The translations under genes and the position numbers were made by a program. The notes beneath the pieces are model-generated. The model was not told where the DNA came from. It saw nothing but the letters and a program-made list of their open reading frames with translations, and searched no databases. From Clostridia bacterium (GTDB lineage: Bacteria; Bacillota_A; Clostridia; Oscillospirales; Acutalibacteraceae), in contig JAFQKE010000004.1 in assembly GCA_017397065.1 (NCBI GenBank), forward strand, positions 1 to 40,993: a stretch of DNA of 40,993 bases, in the 5' to 3' direction. Each line of letters opens with the position of its first letter. The first letter of the stretch is position 1. Below are positions 30,228 through 38,781 of the stretch, one piece after another.

Positions 30228-31604
30228 TTATAATGTCACTCCGTCTTTAAAAATAGCAATGTCCTCATAGCCATTCTGTTCGCCAAGAGAGAGCTTGCCC
30301 TCAGCCGTTTTGATAATTAAATCAAATAAATCGTCGGTAAGAGCGGCTTTATCGGCACCGTTAATAATTTCTCCTGCGTTAAAATCCATCCAATGAGATT
30401 TTTTGTTAAACAGGGGAGTATTTGTAGCGATTTTAAGTGTAGGAACGGGTCCGCAAAGAGGGGTGCCTCTACCGGTTGTGAAAAGAATTATATGTGCGCC
30501 TGATGCCGAAAGATTTGTTACTGCAACCTGGTCGTTACCGGGGCCGTTTACAAGGTATAAACCGCCCTTTCCATTTGGAATTTCACCAAAATCAACAGCA
30601 CCACGAAGTGTAACCTTACCTGCCTTTTGAACGCAGCCTAAAGATTTTTCCTCCAAAGTGGAAATGCCACCGGCAATGTTGCCGGGGGAGGGGTTGTCGG
30701 CAATGCCCTCACCGTGATCGATAAAATATTGTCTGAAAGCTTTAAGCATATTCGATGCCGCATTAAAGCTTTCCTCACTGTCACTACGCTCCAGCAAAAT
30801 CTGCTCTGCACCAAAAGCCTCAGGCATTTCGGTCATTAAAATTTTTGCATCATACTTATAAAACTTATCAGCCACAAGACCAACAAGCGGATTGGCGGTA
30901 ATTCCGCTGTAACCGTCACTTCCACCACATTTAACACCAATTCGGAGCTTTGAAATAGGGGTGGGAACACGCTTGTCGGTTGCGGCTATGCTTTTAAGCT
31001 CATCTATAATTTTTAAGCCCTCGGCCATTTCATCTTCGCAGTCCTGCAAAATCAAAAAGCGAACACGCTTTTTATTATAATCGCCTAAAGCTGCCTTCAT
31101 AAGATGAATTTCGTTGTTTTCGCAACCAAGACCAAGCACCAACACACCGCCTGCGTTGGGGTGATTTATAAGCCCTGAGAGAATACGCTCAGTGTTTTTA
31201 AGGTCATCGCCAAGCTGCGAACAGCCATAAGGATGGGTGTATGCCTTTGCACCTGTTTTTGCGGCAAGATTTTTTGCCGCCGCATTTGCACAACCAACGG
31301 TGGGAATTATCCATATATCGTTTCTTATACCTACATCACCGTTTTCACGCTCATATCCTAAAAAGGTGCCTTCGCATTTTTCGGCTTCAGGTTCGGCATA
31401 TGGTGTATAAACCCAGTCGGTAAGACCCTCAAGATTTGATTTGAGGTTATCAGGCGAAACTTTTTCGCCAATTTTTATATCACGCTTTGCGTGACCTATA
31501 GGAAAGCCGTATTTAATAACGTTTTCACCACATTTAATATTTGCAAGGGCGTATTTTTGTCCGTCCTCTTTTACTTCAACATTATCTGAAATATGGATTT
31601 GCAT
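30228..31604 (-). CDS. uxaA: Altronate dehydratase
   Basis: The 458-residue enzyme dehydrates D-altronate to 2-keto-3-deoxygluconate in galacturonate breakdown. It has an N-terminal SAF domain (about 1-75) and the UxaA core with HPYGCSQLGDD, GVLVLGLGCENN and CGGSDGYSGITANP; the Cys residues fit an iron-dependent active site. Members are usually about 490 residues, so this is slightly short but shows no gap in the motifs. Its first 23 bases overlap uxaB, and GAGGTAAT precedes the ATG. Confidence 0.92.
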   Translation of the reverse strand: MQIHISDNVEVKEDGQKYALANIKCGENVIKYGFPIGHAKRDIKIGEKVSPDNLKSNLEGLTDWVYTPYAEPEAEKCEGTFLGYERENGDVGIRNDIWIIPTVGCANAAAKNLAAKTGAKAYTHPYGCSQLGDDLKNTERILSGLINHPNAGGVLVLGLGCENNEIHLMKAALGDYNKKRVRFLILQDCEDEMAEGLKIIDELKSIAATDKRVPTPISKLRIGVKCGGSDGYSGITANPLVGLVADKFYKYDAKILMTEMPEAFGAEQILLERSDSEESFNAASNMLKAFRQYFIDHGEGIADNPSPGNIAGGISTLEEKSLGCVQKAGKVTLRGAVDFGEIPNGKGGLYLVNGPGNDQVAVTNLSASGAHIILFTTGRGTPLCGPVPTLKIATNTPLFNKKSHWMDFNAGEIINGADKAALTDDLFDLIIKTAEGKLSLGEQNGYEDIAIFKDGVTL

Positions 31605-32889
31605 TTTTTATTACCTCTTCTAAATCCGAAAGATTTTCACCCCAAAATTCGGTTTTTGCGAGAATATCTTTAAGGGATGCATTCTTCATAAATTCCATTA
31701 CAGCAGCGTCGTCATTTGGGGTGGCTGTTTTATAAAATTCAATAAGCTTGGAAAAACCAAAAATAAGGTTCTTGGGATATTCACCGAATCTGTTTTTATA
31801 TTCTAAAAGTGAGGGGAGAACCCTTACCTTAAATTTGCTTACCGAGTTTAAAACAATTGAGGAGAGGTAATGCTTTATGTAGGGATTAGCGAAACGTGTA
31901 AGAACGTTATCTGCATAATCTAAAAGCTCCTCTTTAGGTAAATCAAGGGTGGGGATAATTTCTTCGAAAAGACAGTTTTTAAGGAAGGTGTGCATATTTT
32001 CATCGTCCATACAGTCCTTAACCGTTTCAATACCCTCGAGCAAGGCATAGCATACCATTGAAGTGTGAGCACCGTTTAAGATTCTCACCTTTCTTGTGCG
32101 GTAACGCTCCAAAGCGTCTTTGGTAACAATAACGTTAAGACCTGCCTTTGAAAATGGCAATTCTGCCTCTAAATCGTAATCGGTTTCAATAACCCAAAGG
32201 TGGAAAAATTCAGATGTGTTTATAAGATTATCTTCATAATCTAAATCAATTTTCTCATCTTTGGGGTAGCCGGTGTTAATGCGGTCAACAAGGGTGTTGC
32301 AGAAGATATTTTCGTTTTCTATCCAGCCTTTAAAGTCCTTGCCCAGATTCCATAAATCGGCATACTGTAAAACGGTCTTTTTAAGATTATCTCCGTTGCG
32401 GTCGATGAGCTCGCAGGGGAGGAAGATAAAGCCACCAAGCCCAAGCTCAAAACGTTTTTTAAGGAAAACAGTTAATTTTGCAGGAAAGCTTTTGGGCGGA
32501 GCGTCGGTGATTTTGTCATTATCATCAAAGATTATACCCGCCTCGGTGGTGTTGGAAACAATAAAACGAAGCTCGGGATTTTTGGCTAATTCTAAATAAG
32601 CATTAAAATCTTCGTAGGGTTTAACGGTACCGTCGATAACATCAATAAGGCTTGTTTCAACACCCTCGGCACCTCGGATGATGTGGGTGTAAAGACCATT
32701 TTGACTGTCGAGCATATCACAAAGCCCTTTTTCAATGGGCTGAACAACCGTAACAGAGCCCTCAAAAAGGTTAGCATCATTAAGCTTTTGAAGCATCCAA
32801 TCTACAAATCCTCGTAAAAATCCTCCCTCACCAAATTGTAATACTTTAACGGGTCTTGCAGGTTTTTTAATTTCTGTTAAGCTCTTCAT
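31582..32889 (-). CDS. uxaB: Tagaturonate reductase
   Basis: The 435-residue NAD-dependent enzyme reduces tagaturonate to altronate. The N-terminal Rossmann motif is VLQFGEGGFLRGF, and the mannitol-dehydrogenase-type core includes FIVSNTTEAGI and the Lys/His-region KVRILNGAHTS. UxaB is the galacturonate-branch enzyme; a fructuronate reductase (UxuB) is the alternative, but the pairing with uxaA and the length favour UxaB. GGAGAATAG precedes the ATG, and the gene starts 2 bases after the GH2 gene ends. Confidence 0.9.
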   Translation of the reverse strand: MKSLTEIKKPARPVKVLQFGEGGFLRGFVDWMLQKLNDANLFEGSVTVVQPIEKGLCDMLDSQNGLYTHIIRGAEGVETSLIDVIDGTVKPYEDFNAYLELAKNPELRFIVSNTTEAGIIFDDNDKITDAPPKSFPAKLTVFLKKRFELGLGGFIFLPCELIDRNGDNLKKTVLQYADLWNLGKDFKGWIENENIFCNTLVDRINTGYPKDEKIDLDYEDNLINTSEFFHLWVIETDYDLEAELPFSKAGLNVIVTKDALERYRTRKVRILNGAHTSMVCYALLEGIETVKDCMDDENMHTFLKNCLFEEIIPTLDLPKEELLDYADNVLTRFANPYIKHYLSSIVLNSVSKFKVRVLPSLLEYKNRFGEYPKNLIFGFSKLIEFYKTATPNDDAAVMEFMKNASLKDILAKTEFWGENLSDLEEVIKNANPYFR

Positions 32890-32891
32890 AT

Positions 32892-34595
32892 CTATTCTCC
32901 TTTAAAATTATTGTAAAGTTTTTTAACCTCAAAATATGAGTGCTTAGGTTTTCGATACTCATTTACAATGCCTTTGTTGTTAAATCCGCGGGCTCTTGTC
33001 ATACCGGCCTCCCAGCAGGTTCGAATATCGGCATATTGCCAGATATAAAAACCACTTACTATTGGGTCGTTATGAAATGCGGTTAAAGCCTTTGAGAGCA
33101 TTTCGGTTTGATATTCTTCACTCCAACGAACGTTTGTGAAGGTAAGATCACCGTAAATAGCGGCACAGCCAAATTCACTTATAATAACAGGCTTTTCATC
33201 AAATCCAAGCACCTTGAGTCTTTCATGGAATTCGTTTAAAAATTCGGGCCAGCTATCGGTGTCGCCGTAATACCAACCGTAATACTGGTTGAGGCATACG
33301 ACATCGCAAAATTCAAAGCAAATATCCTCCATCGGCTTATATGTAGCATAAGTGACAATGCGGTTGCCGCCATTTTCCTTTAAAAATGAGTAAAATAGCT
33401 TTGAAATGTTGAATGCGTTTTTGGTTTCGGTGGGGATTTCATTGTGCATTCCCCAAACGATTATAGACGGGTGATTGAAATATTGGCTAAGCATTTCCTT
33501 ATGCATTGTAAGACCACGTTCAATAACCACAGGGTCACCAAGGGTTTCTTCAGAAAAGCCGACCCCCCACATAGGAATTTCGCTCCAGAACAAAATTCCG
33601 TGAGAATCAAGCAAATCTACAAAATATTTTGAATTAGGGTAGTGTGAACCACGTATGGCATTTGCCCCAAGATTAAGTATAATGTCAATATCCTTATTCA
33701 TTAACGCCTTTGGAAAAGCAAAGCCAAAATCGGGATATTCTTCGTGACGATTTACACCTAAAATTTCGATTTCCTTTTTGTTTAAAAGAATTTTTTTGTT
33801 TTTAACTTCTATCAGCCTGAAGCCGACTCTGTCGGTTAAATCATCGGTATCGGTTGTGGCCGATATACAGTAAAGCTCAGGCTTTCCAATATCCCAAAGA
33901 CGGATATTATCTATTTCAAACTCGGAAGAGTAAATTGTTTTGGTTTCACCCGCAGACAGGATTACGTCACTATAAAAAACCTCTTTACCCTCGAAAAAGA
34001 ACCTGACGGGAGTAGTCAGCTTTTCAGTTTCAATGTTTAATAATTCTGCCTTGAAGATAGCCTTTGCCGATTTTAAATCATCACTTAATGTGTAATTAAA
34101 GTGAAGATTTGTTACTAAAGCTCCGGTTACTTTTTCGGCAGAAACACTTCTGATAATACCGCCGTAGTGATACCAATCAACCTTTTTTTGTGGAATAGAA
34201 TGTTCATCAAAAGAATTATCTACCCTTAAGGTGAGATTGTGAAAACCGGTCGTTACATTATTAACATAAAAATCAAAAGCTGTAAATCCGCCATAATGAT
34301 CGCCTAAAAACTCGCCGTCAAGCCAAACCTCAGCATAGGTCATAACGGCCTCAAAATTAAGCCTTAAATTGCCACCCTCAAAATAAAAGTCTTTACTGTA
34401 CCAAACGGCACCTTTATATTCCGCAAGCCCAAATTCTGTGTTCCAGACCGAAGGAATAGCTATTTCAGCACCATCGTTAAAGCCTTTTTGAAAGTTTTGT
34501 GATTTACCTACATTATCGGAATCTGTTTTAAAAAACCACATACCATCTAATGATATTATGGTTCTTTTGGTTCTGTCAGTAAAAATTCTTGGCAC
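32892..34595 (-). CDS. GH2 beta-glucuronidase or beta-galacturonidase
   Basis: The 567-residue GH2 enzyme has the jelly-roll, immunoglobulin-like and TIM-barrel domains of beta-glucuronidase. The acid/base is Glu386 (GMHNEIP) and the nucleophile Glu474 (IISEFG). An NxK motif (N539, K541 in FNNKG) matches the Asn-Lys pair that binds the uronate carboxylate in E. coli GUS. There is no secretion signal. Because the operon goes on to the galacturonate-branch enzymes, the sugar released may be galacturonate rather than glucuronate. The GTG at 34595 is chosen: GGGCGGTGA lies five bases upstream, whereas a GTG at 34604 falls inside it. Confidence 0.88.
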   Translation of the reverse strand: MPRIFTDRTKRTIISLDGMWFFKTDSDNVGKSQNFQKGFNDGAEIAIPSVWNTEFGLAEYKGAVWYSKDFYFEGGNLRLNFEAVMTYAEVWLDGEFLGDHYGGFTAFDFYVNNVTTGFHNLTLRVDNSFDEHSIPQKKVDWYHYGGIIRSVSAEKVTGALVTNLHFNYTLSDDLKSAKAIFKAELLNIETEKLTTPVRFFFEGKEVFYSDVILSAGETKTIYSSEFEIDNIRLWDIGKPELYCISATTDTDDLTDRVGFRLIEVKNKKILLNKKEIEILGVNRHEEYPDFGFAFPKALMNKDIDIILNLGANAIRGSHYPNSKYFVDLLDSHGILFWSEIPMWGVGFSEETLGDPVVIERGLTMHKEMLSQYFNHPSIIVWGMHNEIPTETKNAFNISKLFYSFLKENGGNRIVTYATYKPMEDICFEFCDVVCLNQYYGWYYGDTDSWPEFLNEFHERLKVLGFDEKPVIISEFGCAAIYGDLTFTNVRWSEEYQTEMLSKALTAFHNDPIVSGFYIWQYADIRTCWEAGMTRARGFNNKGIVNEYRKPKHSYFEVKKLYNNFKGE

Positions 34596-34624
34596 AAAAA
34601 TCACCGCCCAAAAAATATATTTAT

Positions 34625-34653
34625 ATTATAATACAACATTTTCGGCAAAACAA
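34625..34653 (-). promoter_or_regulatory. Promoter of the uronate operon
   Basis: On the minus strand TTGTTT (34653-34648), a 17-base spacer and TATAAT (34630-34625), about 30 bases before the GH2 start. Confidence 0.65.
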
Positions 34654-34709
34654 TAGCTTTTTGGATATAAAACTTTGCAAATCGTACAATATTGAGGCGG
34701 TTCACAGAC

Positions 34710-34738
34710 TTGAAATATAGCCCAAAAATTGTTATACT
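34710..34738 (+). promoter_or_regulatory. Promoter of the C39-like gene
   Basis: TTGAAA (34710-34715), a 17-base spacer and TATACT (34733-34738) with an extended TGT. Confidence 0.65.
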
Positions 34739-34769
34739 TATTAAAACAAAAAAATAAGGAGATTTTGAA

Positions 34770-35135
34770 ATGCCATTAACCAAAACCCCCAGATATATTA
34801 AAGAACCAACCGACCTACAGTGTGGGCAGGCTGTTTTGGCTATGCTTTCGGATAAAACTGTTGATGAAATTATAAATATTGTGGGCACCGAGCGTGAAAC
34901 AACCCTAAAGCAGATGTTTGTGTGTTTAGATACTCTGGGTATAAAATACAATCCAAATCGTATAGAAGTTATGGAGCTTTCCGAACTGCCCGAAATTTGT
35001 ATTCTGAGTTTGGAAACACCAAGATGTTGGCACTGGTCACTTTATTTTAAGGGTAAGGTTTTAGACCCCGAACACGGAATTTTAACCGATTTTCCGCTTT
35101 CAAATCGAAAATATTATTGGGAGATAATAAAATAA
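34770..35135 (+). CDS. Small C39-like cysteine-peptidase-fold protein
   Basis: The 121-residue product has a papain-like layout typical of C39 domains: Gln-Cys-Gly near the N-terminus (C18 in LQCGQAVLAML), His88 in CWHWSLYF and Asp99 in VLDPEHG. These would form a Cys-His-Asp triad. It stands alone, without the ABC transporter fused or adjacent in bacteriocin exporters, and has no signal peptide. A housekeeping or peptide-processing role is possible but nothing here names the substrate. AAGGAGA precedes the ATG. Confidence 0.8.
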   Translation: MPLTKTPRYIKEPTDLQCGQAVLAMLSDKTVDEIINIVGTERETTLKQMFVCLDTLGIKYNPNRIEVMELSELPEICILSLETPRCWHWSLYFKGKVLDPEHGILTDFPLSNRKYYWEIIK

Positions 35136-35177
35136 CACTTTTTGTTTGCACAATTCAAATATTATATGGCGATTTTG

Positions 35178-35205
35178 TTGAAAATTTTTTGTCATATGTT
35201 ATAAT
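35178..35205 (+). promoter_or_regulatory. Promoter of the beta-mannosidase-HAD pair
   Basis: TTGAAA (35178-35183), a 16-base spacer and TATAAT (35200-35205) with an extended TGT, 34 bases before the start. Confidence 0.7.
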
Positions 35206-35239
35206 TTAGTAAATGTATTTTAAGAAAAGAGGTTTGGTT

Positions 35240-37678
35240 ATGCAAAAAATTTCATTAAATGGCGATTGGAAGGTTAAAAATCCTTTAACGGGTGCTGAAT
35301 ATTCTGCAACGGTTCCGGGTGATATTCATAACGACCTTTTAAAAGCAAATATTATTCCGGATCCATATTATTCTGATAACGCAAATAAATGTGGCTGGGT
35401 TACCGAGCAGGATTGGATTTATGAAAAGCAATTTACTGTGACCGAGCAGATGCTTGAGAATAAAATCAAGCTTGTTTTTGCAGGCGTTGATACATATTCT
35501 GAAATCTTTATAAACGGCAAAAAAATTGCCGATACGGATAATATGTTTTTACGCTATTCTTTTGAAATTAACGATTATGTAAGGGTTGGAGAAAACACCC
35601 TTTCGGTTAATCTTATTTCAATAAAGCAGGCAGCTAAGCAGTTCCCTGAGGAGGGATATTTCGGTTGCTTTAACGTTCAGCGTATATTTATGCGTAAGGC
35701 CCAGTGCCATTTCTCTTGGGATTGGGCACCAAATTTCCCCGCAATGGGCATTTGGCAGGATGTGGAGCTTAATATTTGTCCCGGCTGTGAAATTTCAAAG
35801 GTTATGATCAATCCTTATCTTGACGGCAGGGCATCATTCTTTGTTCATCTTTCGGATGATTTTGATAATGAAAATATAGGTAATAAAACCCTAAGAATTA
35901 AGGTTTATGATGATGAGCAGACTGTTGAGGAGACTTTCCCCGTAGATGGCTACAAAAATGCATATAATCTTTTTGTAAAAAATGCAAAGCTTTGGTGGCC
36001 TATAGGTATGGGTAGAGCTCACCTTTACAATTACGTGGTTACTCTTACCGAAGATGGTGTAGATACCTATCAAAAATCCGGTAGATTTGGATTCCGCACC
36101 GTTGAATTGGATCAGTCTCCAATTGATAATGAGAAATTCGCTTGTAAATTTAAAATAAACGGCAAGGAGATATTCCTAAAGGGTGCTAACTGGATTCCGC
36201 TTGATATTATGACCGGTTGTATAAGTGAGGATAAGTACAAAGCCGCTATAAAAATGGCTATTGAGTCCAACTTTAACTGTCTTAGAGTATGGGGCGGTGG
36301 TATCTATGAAAAGGATATTTTCTTTGATATATGTGATGAAGCAGGGCTTTTAGTATGGCAAGATATTCAGCTTGCCTGTGCTGATATTCCTGATGATTAT
36401 CCCGGCTTTACCGACCGTATTATTGAAGAAGTAGAGTATCAGATTGCAAGACTTCAATGTCATCCATCGTTCTTTGTTTCAACCGGCGGTAATGAAAAAA
36501 CCGGTGCTTTCGGCAAACAAAAAAGTCGTGGTGACCGTTTGGTTTATTATACCCTTCGCGGACTTTGTCAGCACAATGATGGAACTCGTCCTTATATGCC
36601 GTCATCACCATATTCCTTTACCGATGGAGGCAATGCTTTTTCCAGCGGCGACAGTCACGTAAACAGCTATCAAACTGCTCGTGCAGAGGGCAAAATGGCT
36701 GAGTTCCGTGATATACTTAAAAATCTTGATGCATCGCTTTCCTCAGAGATTGCGGTTCAGGGCGCCTGCCGAGTAGAGACACTTAAAAAGTACATTCCGG
36801 AGGATAAGCTCTGGCCGGTAAATGATATTTATGATTTGCATTTCACACGGAATCCCTACGACGGAACCGGCACTACCTTTGTGGAACAACAAATCGAGGC
36901 TGCGGGCATTCTTTTTGGCGAGGCAGATAATCTTAATGATTTTGTAAAAAAATCTATGACCCTCCATGCCGAATTTATTAAGGCGGATTCAGAGTTTCAT
37001 AGGGCAAGAAAGTCACGCTGTGGCGGTGCAATGTTCTGGATGTTCTCAGATATTTGGCCCAGTGGCACTTGGGCAATAGTTGATTATTACCTTACACCAA
37101 AGGCAGCCTATTTTGCGTCAAAACGAGCTTTTGAGCAGGTTGCACCTATCATCACTAAAATTAAGGAAGATACTGCTCTTTATGTCGTTAATGATAGCCT
37201 TGAAGAAGTGTGTGGCGAGCTTACACTTCGTTATACCGATGCAAAAGGCAATGTTTCACTTGAAAAGGTTTATGATGTAAAGGCAGCGGCAAATGAGTCT
37301 ACAAGGCTTGAGGTTTTAAATGATATGATTCAAACCGGCTCTAATATGATTTTTACGGCCGAACTTAAAATGGAAAATAAAACAGTTAAAACCTTCTATT
37401 ATCCCGACCTTTGGAAGAATATCAGATGGAGCAATCCTGAGCTGGAGGTTAATATTGAGCACCTTTCCGATAAGTGTGCAACCATTACAATTACTGCTAA
37501 ATCTGCCTTTGCTCGTATGGTAAACGTAGTGACTCCTGACCTTGTTGGGACTGAATTTTCCGATAATTTCTTTGATATGGAAAAAGGTGAAACTAAGGTT
37601 GTTAAGGTAAAGGCGGATGCCCCCTTCGCAGCCGAGGATATCAAGGTTCTTTCATGGGTAGATGAGTGGGAGAGATAA
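35240..37678 (+). CDS. GH2 beta-mannosidase
   Basis: The 812-residue enzyme has the N-terminal sugar-binding domain (LNGDWKV...VPGDIHNDLL), an immunoglobulin-like domain and a TIM barrel with the mannosidase-type segment LRVWGGGIYE. The acid/base is Glu419 (GGNEKTG) and the nucleophile is probably Glu503 (SSEIAVQG). It would remove mannose from the non-reducing end of beta-mannosides. No signal peptide is present, so it acts on imported oligosaccharides. ATG 35240 has AAAAGAGG upstream; a start at 35213 is less well placed. The HAD gene starts 3 bases after the stop. Confidence 0.93.
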   Translation: MQKISLNGDWKVKNPLTGAEYSATVPGDIHNDLLKANIIPDPYYSDNANKCGWVTEQDWIYEKQFTVTEQMLENKIKLVFAGVDTYSEIFINGKKIADTDNMFLRYSFEINDYVRVGENTLSVNLISIKQAAKQFPEEGYFGCFNVQRIFMRKAQCHFSWDWAPNFPAMGIWQDVELNICPGCEISKVMINPYLDGRASFFVHLSDDFDNENIGNKTLRIKVYDDEQTVEETFPVDGYKNAYNLFVKNAKLWWPIGMGRAHLYNYVVTLTEDGVDTYQKSGRFGFRTVELDQSPIDNEKFACKFKINGKEIFLKGANWIPLDIMTGCISEDKYKAAIKMAIESNFNCLRVWGGGIYEKDIFFDICDEAGLLVWQDIQLACADIPDDYPGFTDRIIEEVEYQIARLQCHPSFFVSTGGNEKTGAFGKQKSRGDRLVYYTLRGLCQHNDGTRPYMPSSPYSFTDGGNAFSSGDSHVNSYQTARAEGKMAEFRDILKNLDASLSSEIAVQGACRVETLKKYIPEDKLWPVNDIYDLHFTRNPYDGTGTTFVEQQIEAAGILFGEADNLNDFVKKSMTLHAEFIKADSEFHRARKSRCGGAMFWMFSDIWPSGTWAIVDYYLTPKAAYFASKRAFEQVAPIITKIKEDTALYVVNDSLEEVCGELTLRYTDAKGNVSLEKVYDVKAAANESTRLEVLNDMIQTGSNMIFTAELKMENKTVKTFYYPDLWKNIRWSNPELEVNIEHLSDKCATITITAKSAFARMVNVVTPDLVGTEFSDNFFDMEKGETKVVKVKADAPFAAEDIKVLSWVDEWER

Positions 37679-37681
37679 TTT

Positions 37682-38665
37682 ATGTTTATTAACGGAATCG
37701 GAACACTGAGTAGAGATGAGGAAAAATACTTAATTCCTCTTGCCGAAACTGAGAAAGGGCTTTTTGTTTCAGGTAAAGATGGGGTTTCGGGTGTTTATTC
37801 AACACTTGATAAAAAACTTCAGCTTATTGAATTTGAAAACAAAACCTTAACTTATGTTAAATCTTCAGCAGGGCATCCGGCAATTTATGAGCTTAAAAAG
37901 CCTGAATTTAAAGGTCCGGCTGAGGCGGTGCTAATGGATTTAGATGGTACTAGTGTTCATAGCGAAAGCTTTTGGATATGGATTATTGAGCAGGTTACGG
38001 CCCATATGGTCGGTGATAAGGGCTTCCGTTTTAAAAAAGAAGATTTGCCTTATGTTTCGGGTTATTCGGTTAGTGAGCACCTTTCGTATTGCATTAAAAA
38101 ATATGCACCTGATTTTCCGCTTAAAGATGCGGTGGATAAGTATTTCGAAATCACCGAATTTGAAATGGAAGAAATTATGCAGGGCAGGGGAAAACCGGGA
38201 GCATTTACCCCCGCTCCCGATTTAAAGGAATTTTTGTATACACTTAAAGAAAACGGCGTAAAAATCGGTCTTGTGACTTCAGGCCTTTATCAAAAGGCTT
38301 GGCCTGAGATTTTAAATGCCTTTCAAACCCTTGGAATGGGTGATCCAAAAGATTTTTATGATGCTATAATTACTGCAGGCACTGCCATCCGCAAGGGTCA
38401 GGCCGGCACTTTGGGTGAAATTGAGGCTAAGCCTCATCCTTGGCTTTATGCCGAAACGGCTATGGCTTTGGGTGTTGACGATAAAAGCAAAATTGTCGGC
38501 ATTGAGGATTCTGCGGCAGGTGTTATGTCTATCCGTTTGGCAGGCTTCGCCGCACTCGGCGTAGCAGGTGGAAATCTTGCACCCTCGGGTATGCTCCCGT
38601 TCCTTTATAATCGCAAAGAAAACAAAAGTTTAATGTCACTTATCCCCTTGATTTTGGGCGAATAG
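37682..38665 (+). CDS. HAD-family phosphatase/phosphomutase with N-terminal extension
   Basis: The 327-residue product carries the HAD core from about residue 81: motif I LMDLDGTSV (Asp86, Asp88), a cap domain, motif II Thr/Ser in GLVTSGLY and motif III/IV in VGIEDSAAG. It resembles beta-phosphoglucomutase-like enzymes. The first 80 residues are an extra domain, beta-rich by eye, that I do not recognise. Its closeness to the mannosidase (3-base gap) suggests it handles a sugar phosphate from that route. The substrate is open. Confidence 0.85.
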   Translation: MFINGIGTLSRDEEKYLIPLAETEKGLFVSGKDGVSGVYSTLDKKLQLIEFENKTLTYVKSSAGHPAIYELKKPEFKGPAEAVLMDLDGTSVHSESFWIWIIEQVTAHMVGDKGFRFKKEDLPYVSGYSVSEHLSYCIKKYAPDFPLKDAVDKYFEITEFEMEEIMQGRGKPGAFTPAPDLKEFLYTLKENGVKIGLVTSGLYQKAWPEILNAFQTLGMGDPKDFYDAIITAGTAIRKGQAGTLGEIEAKPHPWLYAETAMALGVDDKSKIVGIEDSAAGVMSIRLAGFAALGVAGGNLAPSGMLPFLYNRKENKSLMSLIPLILGE

Positions 38666-38717
38666 AAAAAACAAGATAAATTTTATCATCTGATTGTTTT
38701 TAGGTGGATATTTAGTG

Positions 38718-38746
38718 TTGACAAGCGCCTGATCTAACATTATAAT
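38718..38746 (+). promoter_or_regulatory. Consensus sigma-A promoter before the TIM-barrel glycosidase
   Basis: TTGACA (38718-38723), an exact 17-base spacer and TATAAT (38741-38746): a full consensus match. A weak AT-rich hairpin (38668-38674 with 38694-38700) just upstream may end the HAD transcript. Confidence 0.85.
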
Positions 38747-38781
38747 GTAATCAAATTATGTAATCCGAAAGGATGGTTCAA

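Noticed and set aside
34601..34951. 116-codon minus-strand frame between the GH2 and C39-like genes
   Set aside because: It is antisense to the C39-like gene, which has the better promoter, ribosome binding site and catalytic residues.
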